In this document: piece after piece, positions 57,551 to 64,000 of the stretch
Layout: every line of letters begins with the position of its first letter
Position numbering within the stretch: position 1 is the first letter of the stretch
Assembly (NCBI RefSeq): GCF_013248905.1
Contig: NZ_JABRVS010000001.1
Coordinates: 4,588,001 to 4,652,000 of the forward strand
DNA from: Shewanella sp. VB17
GTDB taxonomy: Bacteria > Pseudomonadota > Gammaproteobacteria > Enterobacterales > Shewanellaceae
Direction of reading: 5' to 3'
Length of the DNA stretch: 64,000 bases
Made by a program: the position numbers and the translations under genes
The notes under the pieces: generated by a model
What the model was told of the DNA's origin: nothing
Database searches by the model: none
The model's input: the letters and a program-made list of their open reading frames with translations, nothing else

Positions 57551-57574
57551 AAGACGCCTTGATGCGTCTTTTTT
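57551..57574 (+). terminator. Terminator after the thioesterase gene
   Basis: AAGACGC / GCGTCTT with a six-base loop and a T run, 28 bases after the stop. Confidence 0.88.
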
Positions 57575-57731
57575 ATGGCTAAAATTCAGTATTTGCTATT
57601 TTTTATCTTAAATGTAAAGTCAACAATAATGTCCTAGTCCATTTGGGGTATAGTATTCTCAAGTTTACCGAGATGCAGGATTCAGTATCTTGAAATAACT
57701 TTGGCATCAACTTAATTCAATAGGAATAAAA

Positions 57732-58607
57732 ATGGCAAAAGTTGCATTTATAGGCTTAGGCGTGATGGGCTATCCAATGGCAGGGTATTTAGCTAAAAAT
57801 GGCCATCAAGTGACGGTGTATAACCGTACTCAAACAAAAGCGGATGCCTGGGTAAAAGAATTTGGTGGTATGTCGGAGCCGACACCACTTGCTGCGGCCA
57901 AAGATCAGGAATTTGTGTTTATCTGTGTAGGCAATGATGAGGATCTTCGACAAGTCACTATCGATGAAACAGGGGTGTTAAATGGCATGAAAAGCGGCGC
58001 TGTGCTTGTCGATCACACCACTGCTTCTGCTGATATTGCCCGAGAAATAGGCACTTTAGCTGCGCTCAAAGGGGTAGGTTTTCTTGATGCCCCCGTATCA
58101 GGTGGACAAGCTGGGGCCGAAAATGGCGTACTAACCGTGATGGCTGGAGGAAATGAGTCGACTTTTGCACAGGCTAAACCTGTTATTAACGCTTATGCTC
58201 GTTGTGTCGAGTTACTTGGTGAGGTTGGCGCAGGTCAGTTAACTAAGATGGTTAATCAAATCTGTATTGCTGGCGTCGTACAGGGTCTGGCTGAAGGACT
58301 TCATTTTGCTCGTAGTGCAGGACTCGATGGCGAAAAGGTTGTCGAAGTAATAAGCAAAGGCGCTGCGCAATCTTGGCAAATGGAAAACCGTTATCAAACC
58401 ATGTGGCAGGGTGAGTATAACTTAGGTTTTGCTGTTGATTGGATGCGTAAAGATTTAAATATTGCCTTGAATGAAGCACGTAAAAATGGCTCTCAATTAC
58501 CGCTTACAGCGTTAATTGATCAATTTTATTGCGAAGTACAAACAATGGGGGGAAGTCGTTGGGATACTTCGAGTCTATTAGCTAAGCTTGAAAAAAATAG
58601 GCAGTAA
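57732..58607 (+). CDS. 3-hydroxyisobutyrate dehydrogenase-like beta-hydroxyacid dehydrogenase
   Basis: A 291-residue NAD(P)-dependent enzyme. The Rossmann motif FIGLGVMGYPMAGYLAKNGH is at the N-terminus, DAPVSGGQAGAENG is the substrate-binding signature and the catalytic Lys is in GQLTKMVNQ. It oxidises a beta-hydroxyacid such as 3-hydroxyisobutyrate, tartronate semialdehyde or a succinic semialdehyde-type substrate (family range). No valine degradation genes lie nearby, so the substrate cannot be fixed. Monocistronic. Confidence 0.85.
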   Translation: MAKVAFIGLGVMGYPMAGYLAKNGHQVTVYNRTQTKADAWVKEFGGMSEPTPLAAAKDQEFVFICVGNDEDLRQVTIDETGVLNGMKSGAVLVDHTTASADIAREIGTLAALKGVGFLDAPVSGGQAGAENGVLTVMAGGNESTFAQAKPVINAYARCVELLGEVGAGQLTKMVNQICIAGVVQGLAEGLHFARSAGLDGEKVVEVISKGAAQSWQMENRYQTMWQGEYNLGFAVDWMRKDLNIALNEARKNGSQLPLTALIDQFYCEVQTMGGSRWDTSSLLAKLEKNRQ

Positions 58608-58625
58608 TATACACCATTACTCAAT

Positions 58626-58653
58626 AAAAAGGATTGCAACGGCAATCCTTTTT
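58626..58653. terminator. Bidirectional terminator between the dehydrogenase and cdd genes
   Basis: AAAAAGGATTGC / GCAATCCTTTTT with a four-base loop, A and T on both sides, between convergent genes. Confidence 0.9.
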
Positions 58654-58670
58654 ATTAAATGTTAAATCGT

Positions 58671-59561
58671 TCATTCTGGATCTAGCACAATATGCTCCAA
58701 TTCAACCGCTGCCACAGTATGCAGTGCGTCCATTGTTGCACCCACGAGAGAGATTTTGCCATTAGCAGATTCGATCAAAACAGCTCGCTTAATTTCACTA
58801 AAATCCTGATTGTGTCTTACCATCGTTGACAAAGCCATCTGCATCGGCAACATCGATGGATTAAAAGCAGCATTCTCTGCATAACGGCCGCAATAAGTCG
58901 AACCATCTTTGGTTTCAAGTACAACAGCTGCGTAGCTGTTTGTATAAGGTGCATAACTTAAGCTGGCGTGATCCAAGGCTTCGATTATCACAGGATCTGC
59001 ACTTGCCAAACTTAACTCATGTTGTTGCTTAGATAATAATGGCTCAGTAATGCCAAGATCATGTGGGCCAAATGCGTAAGGTAGATAATAGGCTAAAGGC
59101 TGGGCTTTTTGCTCAGGGAGGTGAATAACGATCTTTTGCCCCTCTATCATCTCATTCATAAATTGACGACAATGACCGCAAGGTGAAAAATTAATGACGA
59201 CAGCTAAGATCTGACGTTCACCACTGAGCCAAGCATGACTGATGGCACTTTGTTCGGCATGCACAGTGTGAAACAGTGCTTCGCTAGAGAGTTCTAAGTT
59301 TGCTCCCATGTAAATATCGCCACTTTCTCCTTTAACGATAGCGCCGACACGAAATTCACTAATGGGAGATTGAGCAAATGCAGCGGCAATAGGAAGCAGT
59401 GCCAGTAAAAGTTGGTTTTCTTCTAATTGAGTTTTCCTCACAAGCATATCCAGTTGCTGAGCATCAATATGCCCAGCAAAGTCAGCATTAAGGAGAGGGA
59501 TCAGTGCATGTGCTAATGATGTCGGCAATTGAGCGATGCACGTTATAAATCTATCTTGCAT
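58671..59561 (-). CDS. cdd: Cytidine deaminase
   Basis: A 296-residue deaminase, the length of the E. coli dimeric type. The zinc and catalytic residues are visible: TVHAEQSA (His, Glu) and FSPCGHCRQF (two Cys). The C-terminal half is the inactive duplicate domain of this class. It converts cytidine and deoxycytidine to uridine forms in pyrimidine salvage. It lies upstream of a repeat A copy and next to sbcB on the same strand, but a 160-base gap with the repeat separates them. Confidence 0.95.
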   Translation of the reverse strand: MQDRFITCIAQLPTSLAHALIPLLNADFAGHIDAQQLDMLVRKTQLEENQLLLALLPIAAAFAQSPISEFRVGAIVKGESGDIYMGANLELSSEALFHTVHAEQSAISHAWLSGERQILAVVINFSPCGHCRQFMNEMIEGQKIVIHLPEQKAQPLAYYLPYAFGPHDLGITEPLLSKQQHELSLASADPVIIEALDHASLSYAPYTNSYAAVVLETKDGSTYCGRYAENAAFNPSMLPMQMALSTMVRHNQDFSEIKRAVLIESANGKISLVGATMDALHTVAAVELEHIVLDPE

Positions 59562-59613
59562 ATTCTCGATCCTATTAGAGGCTGTTTATCTTTCGAGCTT
59601 GAATGTTGCTCAA

Positions 59614-59650
59614 TCTCAATGAATGTAGTGTAAGGCGTCGGGCGATGAGG
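59614..59650. repeat. Dispersed repeat A, copy 2
   Basis: Thirty-seven bases nearly identical to 3237-3273, intergenic between cdd and sbcB. Confidence 0.8.
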
Positions 59651-59721
59651 CTTAATCGGTTAAGAAAAAAGCCTGCAACACAGCAATAATGTCATTGAAT
59701 TACATTTCAATGAGAGATTGA

Positions 59722-61137
59722 TTATAAGTTGCTCAGATAATGGCATAAAGCCGTTAATAATTTTTGTTTACCTTCATCTTGTGATGTTTCATTAACCAAG
59801 TTTTCTAAGGTGAACATATAATCAGGATCATGGAGTCTCTGTTGACAAAACTCTCGCCATTTCATCGATTCTGATTCATCAAACAATTCAGGGTAATTGC
59901 GCCCTCGGTATCTAAATAGCATCTCTTTCAGTCGGCTATCATCAAATTGTAGTTCAAGGGCAGCTAAATTTAACGGTAGTGTATGACGGATGATTTCCAT
60001 TTTGGCTTTATCAGCTGAACTAAAAAAGCCGCCACTGTAGAGCTGTAAATCAGGATCCGTTGAGCTGGATTCATATTCGACATCAAATACAGCGACTAGT
60101 TTTTCTCTTAATTCTGGGTGTTGTTTAAGCCGTTGATACTGTTCCCTAGCGAATGCTTTGTTAATATCAAGTCGCTCAGCATTGTCATCAGTTAATATTT
60201 TTGTCGATGCAATAAAGGGGCATTTATTGATGTGTATTTGCTTAACACTGATGGGCAGTTCATCGGGGGCGAGATCGGCCCGTTTGGTGTACATGCGCGC
60301 TCTTATTTGTTCTACATCGAGCTCAATTAATGGCGAAATATCCATGGCTAAATTGACACAAATGATGGCATTTTTATTGGTTAAATGATGGGCTACTGGG
60401 GCTATGATACTGGTGCAGCCATGGCGTGAATGGATTTTTGAGCTCACATGAACCAATGGTTGCATATTGAGCACGTCAATTAACTTAGACACTTCTTGTT
60501 TTTTTCTTAGCCCAAAGAAATAGTCAAACAATTTAGGTTGTTTTTCTTTGACAAGCTTAGCCATATCGATAGTGGCATAAACATCAGACATGGCATCATG
60601 GGCTTGTTCATGGTTTAAACCATTAGCCCGTGTTAAGTCTTCGAGCTTAAAACTTGGCGAGCCATCTTCTTTTAGTGGCCACTCAATACCGTCAGGCCTA
60701 AAGGCATAGCATGCCCTGATCAGATCGATGATATCCCAGCGTGAATTACCTTGTTGCCATTCGCGTGCATAAGGATCATAAAAATTACGGTAAAAACCAT
60801 GACGAGACACTTCATCATCGAAACGAATAGAGTTATAACCGGCAACACAAGTATTCGCTTGAGAAAATAGATGATGGATCTTGCCAATAAATTCAGCTTC
60901 ACAGATCCCTTTTAAGTTAGCTAATTGTGGTGTAATGCCTGTGATTAAAATGGCGATCGGTGATGGCAGATAATCATTGGCAAGCTTGCAATAAAATGTT
61001 TCCGGCTCACCAATAATATTAAGATCAAAATCGGTACGGATCCCAGCAAATTGTGAAGGCCTATCTTTGGCTGGATTCGCGCCGAATGTTTCATAATCAT
61101 GCCAAAATATAGACTCTATTTTATCTGGTTTCATCAA
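59722..61137 (-). CDS. sbcB: Exodeoxyribonuclease I
   Basis: A 471-residue 3'-5' single-strand exonuclease. The DEDD motif I is in FWHDYETFGANPA; motif II with VAGYNSIRFDDEVSR and motif III with HEQAHDAMSDVYATIDMAK complete it. It degrades ssDNA in recombination and mismatch repair. The start could be either of two adjacent ATG codons (61137 or 61134). The family-typical SH3-like and C-terminal regions are present. The leader is AT-rich. Confidence 0.95.
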   Translation of the reverse strand: MMKPDKIESIFWHDYETFGANPAKDRPSQFAGIRTDFDLNIIGEPETFYCKLANDYLPSPIAILITGITPQLANLKGICEAEFIGKIHHLFSQANTCVAGYNSIRFDDEVSRHGFYRNFYDPYAREWQQGNSRWDIIDLIRACYAFRPDGIEWPLKEDGSPSFKLEDLTRANGLNHEQAHDAMSDVYATIDMAKLVKEKQPKLFDYFFGLRKKQEVSKLIDVLNMQPLVHVSSKIHSRHGCTSIIAPVAHHLTNKNAIICVNLAMDISPLIELDVEQIRARMYTKRADLAPDELPISVKQIHINKCPFIASTKILTDDNAERLDINKAFAREQYQRLKQHPELREKLVAVFDVEYESSSTDPDLQLYSGGFFSSADKAKMEIIRHTLPLNLAALELQFDDSRLKEMLFRYRGRNYPELFDESESMKWREFCQQRLHDPDYMFTLENLVNETSQDEGKQKLLTALCHYLSNL

Positions 61138-61414
61138 CCTTTCACTCCATTTATTTTTTCATCTAAAACAGCTGTATTTACAGTACTTCCCATAAATTTC
61201 ATTTCAATTCTATTCATTTCGTTTCTTGATGCATCCGAATGTGGTGTACATTTCTGTACAAATCTAGTTTTCTGCAATAAAACTAACAAAAATATATACA
61301 CAGCGCGTCAACTTTCCTCTGTTTTACAATCAGTTATACGTAATAGTGACTGGAATTGATCCGAAAGTGTACCGTAAAAATCGTAACAGTAATATTGATA
61401 AAGTCACTATACTA
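61138..61414. other. Intergenic gap upstream of sbcB
   Basis: No gene seen. It is the promoter side of sbcB, with AT-rich stretches but no clear operator or hairpin. Confidence 0.4.
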
Positions 61415-61647
61415 CCAACGATATCGAGTATATTAATGATATGAGCCATCTATTTATCGTTATAAATAGCCATTCCAATAAGCAGTCACGCCATTGACTC
61501 TAAATTTAATTTACGTTTTATAAGCGTGACGGTTTCAGTGAGAGTATATGCTTCCTCTATTAATTCCAAAGGTAGTAAATCTACAAGGGTTTCAATTTAA
61601 TGAGGTTTGAGTTGATTGATCATGTCAAAAGCTTGGGTAGCTTGCAT
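61415..61647 (-). pseudogene. IS4 family transposase remnant, N-terminal part
   Basis: The minus strand in a single frame reads QATQAFDMINQLKPH, then LVDLLPLELIEEAYTLTETV, LIKRKLNLESMA, LLIGMAIYNDK and MAHIINILDIV, broken by TAA, TGA and TAG. This is the N-terminal domain of IS4-type transposases. The rest of the gene is missing. Confidence 0.8.
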
Positions 61648-61675
61648 AAAAAATCCGAGACCTAGGACTCGGATT
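61647..61675 (-). terminator. Terminator downstream of acnB
   Basis: ATCCGAGTCCTAGGTCTCGGAT-like hairpin on the minus strand followed by a T run (As at 61647-61653). It lies about 110 bases past the acnB stop codon. Confidence 0.75.
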
Positions 61676-61682
61676 CTGAAGC

Positions 61683-61732
61683 ATCTAAAAGATCAGTCAG
61701 TCGATCGATAAATCACTAAATGATCGGTATTA
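61683..61732. repeat. Repeat C, copy 2 (likely IS4 end)
   Basis: Partner of 56791-56836, with an additional GTCA. It lies just upstream of the N-terminal transposase remnant, in the position expected for the left end of the element. Confidence 0.75.
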
Positions 61733-61786
61733 CAGCGAACTCGCTGGCTTGTTATTTATATCATCCTGCCTACATAAACAGAACTA

Positions 61787-64000
61787 TTACACCGTTGACT
61801 GGAAAATAACTTTACCAGCTTTTTCTGTATAAGAAGATATTTTATCAAAGTTAAGATAACGGTAAGTATCAGCTGCAGTTGCATCTAGCTCTTTAGCATA
61901 AGTCTGATACTCATCACTCGAAGGTAGGCGACCTAATAGTGCTGCCACAGCAGCCAGTTCAGCAGATGCTAAATACACATTCGCACCTGTGCCTAAGCGA
62001 TTAGGAAAGTTACGTGTTGAAGTTGAAACAACGGTTGCACCATCAGCAACACGTGCTTGATTCCCCATACACAAAGAACACCCAGGGATCTCAATACGTG
62101 CCCCCACTCTGCCGAAGATAGCATAATAGCCTTCTTCTGTTAGTTGATCACGATCCATCTTAGTTGGAGGTGCTATCCACAAACGCGTAGGTAATGAAGT
62201 CGCAAACTTATCGAGCATCTTGCCTGTCGCTCTAAAATGACCGATATTAGTCATACAAGAACCAACAAATACCTCGTCTATCTTAGTATCTTTTACATCT
62301 GATAGTAGCACTGCATCGTCAGGATCATTAGGCGCACACAGAATTGGTTCTTTAATATCATTTAAATTAATGTCGATAACGGCTGCATATTCTGCATCAT
62401 CATCTGCTTTCATCAATTCAGGATTAGCCAACCACTCTTGCATTGCAAGGATACGACGCTCGATAGTACGACGATCTCCATAACCTTCAGCAATCATCCA
62501 CTTCAACATCACAATGTTGGAGTTTAAGTATTCGATGATAGGTTCTTTATCCAGTTTGATACTACAACCTGCTGCACTGCGCTCAGCAGAAGCATCTGAA
62601 AGCTCAAACGCTTGCTCTACTTTCAAACTTTCTAAGCCTTCTATTTCAAGTACACGACCAGAAAAGAAATTAACTTTGCCTTTTTTCTCTACAGTCAAGA
62701 AACCAAGTTCTATTGCTTTAAGAGGTATAGCATGCACTAGATCACGTAATGTAATACCAGGCTGCATCTCTCCTTTAAAACGCACTAACACTGATTCAGG
62801 CATATCCAGAGGCATAACTCCGGTTGCCGCAGCAAATGCAACTAGACCTGAGCCAGCAGGGAAAGAAATACCGATTGGAAAGCGAGTATGAGAATCACCA
62901 CCAGTCCCCACGGTATCAGGAAGTAACATGCGATTTAACCAAGAATGAATCACCCCATCACCAGGGCGTAATGAAACACCACCACGGTTCATGATGAAAT
63001 CAGGAAGAGTATGGTGAGTGTTCACATCAATCGGCTTAGGATAAGCAGCGGTATGACAAAATGACTGCATCGTCAAATCGGCACTAAAACCAAGACACGC
63101 AAGATCTTTAAGTTCATCACGCGTCATAGGCCCTGTGGTATCTTGTGAGCCAACCGATGTCATCTTAGGTTCGCAGTACTGTCCAGGGCGGATCCCAGCT
63201 ACACCACATGCCTTACCTACCATCTTCTGAGCAAGCGTATAACCTTTGCCCGTATCGGCAACATCTTGTGGCAATACAAATACCGTTGAAGGCTCTAGTT
63301 TCAAAGTTTCACGAGCACGCATTGTTAAACCACGTCCAATGATCAAAGGAATACGACCACCGGCACGTACTTCATCCATCAATACGTCTGTTTTCAATGT
63401 AAATTCAGAGATCACTTCGTCAGTACCATGACGCTTTACAAGGCCTTGATACGGATAAACATCAATGACATCTCCCATATCCATCTTGCTGACATCTAGT
63501 TCAATGGGTAATGCGCCAGCATCTTCCATGGTATTGAAGAAAATCGGGGCTATTTTACCACCGAGACAAAAACCACCGCCTCGCTTATTAGGAACATTAG
63601 GAATATCATCTCCCATGAACCATAGCACTGAGTTAGTGGCAGACTTACGAGAAGAACCGGTACCAACAACATCACCAACATAAACTAATGGGAAACCTTT
63701 CGTTTTAAGTTGTTCTATCTCTTTGATTGGACCTATCAGACCTGATTCATCGGGAATAATACCATCACGAGCATTCTTAAGCATCGCTAAAGCATGCAGT
63801 GGGATGTCAGGGCGAGACCAAGCATCCGGTGCGGGTGATAGGTCATCGGTATTGGTTTCACCAGTGACTTTAAATACTGTTAATGATATTTTCTCTTCAA
63901 GCTTAGGACGACTTAAAAACCAATCAGCATTAGACCAAGATTCAACAACTTGCTGAGCAAATTTATTGCCAGCTTGCATCTTTTCAACAACATCATGAAA
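61787..64000 (-). CDS. acnB: Aconitate hydratase B, 5' part outside the window
   Basis: The frame remains open through the window end, so the N-terminal part, including most of the HEAT-like domain, is missing. About 737 C-terminal residues are visible. The 4Fe-4S cysteines are in VGSCMTNIGHFRA and GCSLCMGNQARV, and RGLTMRARETL, VGTGGDSHTRFPIG and the SRKSATNSV motif mark the active site. It isomerises citrate to isocitrate in the TCA cycle; the AcnB type is the main aconitase. A terminator follows at 61647. Confidence 0.96.
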   Translation of the reverse strand, partial: FHDVVEKMQAGNKFAQQVVESWSNADWFLSRPKLEEKISLTVFKVTGETNTDDLSPAPDAWSRPDIPLHALAMLKNARDGIIPDESGLIGPIKEIEQLKTKGFPLVYVGDVVGTGSSRKSATNSVLWFMGDDIPNVPNKRGGGFCLGGKIAPIFFNTMEDAGALPIELDVSKMDMGDVIDVYPYQGLVKRHGTDEVISEFTLKTDVLMDEVRAGGRIPLIIGRGLTMRARETLKLEPSTVFVLPQDVADTGKGYTLAQKMVGKACGVAGIRPGQYCEPKMTSVGSQDTTGPMTRDELKDLACLGFSADLTMQSFCHTAAYPKPIDVNTHHTLPDFIMNRGGVSLRPGDGVIHSWLNRMLLPDTVGTGGDSHTRFPIGISFPAGSGLVAFAAATGVMPLDMPESVLVRFKGEMQPGITLRDLVHAIPLKAIELGFLTVEKKGKVNFFSGRVLEIEGLESLKVEQAFELSDASAERSAAGCSIKLDKEPIIEYLNSNIVMLKWMIAEGYGDRRTIERRILAMQEWLANPELMKADDDAEYAAVIDINLNDIKEPILCAPNDPDDAVLLSDVKDTKIDEVFVGSCMTNIGHFRATGKMLDKFATSLPTRLWIAPPTKMDRDQLTEEGYYAIFGRVGARIEIPGCSLCMGNQARVADGATVVSTSTRNFPNRLGTGANVYLASAELAAVAALLGRLPSSDEYQTYAKELDATAADTYRYLNFDKISSYTEKAGKVIFQSTV

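Overview
The window looks like a chromosome segment of a marine, cold-adapted Shewanella-like gammaproteobacterium. The basis is the AT-rich base composition, the housekeeping set (arcA, fbp, lysC with a lysine riboswitch, a glycine-riboswitch alanine/glycine symporter, lamB, cdd, sbcB, acnB), a GlyGly-CTERM protease of the rhombosortase type, a DUF3581 gene, and small dispersed repeats. The genus is an inference from gene content; no rRNA gene is present to settle it.

Layout. 1-13 kb: the 3' part of a secreted subtilase, a lysine-riboswitch operon (lysC plus a zinc deacylase), arcA with two CRP-type sites, a DPP-IV-like peptidase, fbp and a dicarboxylate/amino-acid symporter. 13.4-19.8 kb: a four-gene SMC/MksBEFG (Wadjet-like) anti-plasmid operon in the order SMC, small subunit, kleisin, Toprim nuclease. 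20-26 kb: an AGCS symporter behind a tandem glycine riboswitch, DUF3581, then a Fur-box-preceded porin, FMN-binding protein and PepSY protein. 26-36 kb: a defence island with a small tyrosine recombinase, an AbiE toxin-antitoxin pair and a prr-type locus hsdM-hsdS-prrC-hsdR. In that locus all three restriction-modification genes are broken while the anticodon nuclease gene prrC is intact. 36-41 kb: a mobile-element zone. An IS110/IS1111-type element has its long non-coding 3' end split by an IS5/IS903-type element with a 9-bp target duplication; a REP-type (Y1) transposase follows. 41.4-44.3 kb: four small genes all on the minus strand, at least three of them directly behind attC-like sites, resembling integron gene cassettes without an integrase. 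44-48 kb: a ToxR-like regulator, a MazG-like protein, a GNAT enzyme and a ParD-like/map pair. 48.7-51.1 kb: lamB and a frameshifted malM. 51-56 kb: two near-duplicate periplasmic binding proteins, a DUF3103-like protein and a third binding protein. 56-64 kb: acyl-CoA thioesterase, a beta-hydroxyacid dehydrogenase, cdd, sbcB and acnB (cut by the window end), with two decayed IS4-family transposase remnants.

How parts work together. The core genes handle redox control, sugar phosphate flow, lysine and glycine homeostasis and the TCA cycle. The accessory parts are layered defence: the Wadjet-like complex against plasmids, AbiE as abortive infection, and the PrrC/type I system against phages that disable restriction. 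The striking point is that the PrrC toxin ORF has outlived the restriction complex expected to hold it latent. A second is that the IS1111-type non-coding end carries two similar stem-loop motifs, consistent with a bridge RNA, with the IS5 element lying between them.
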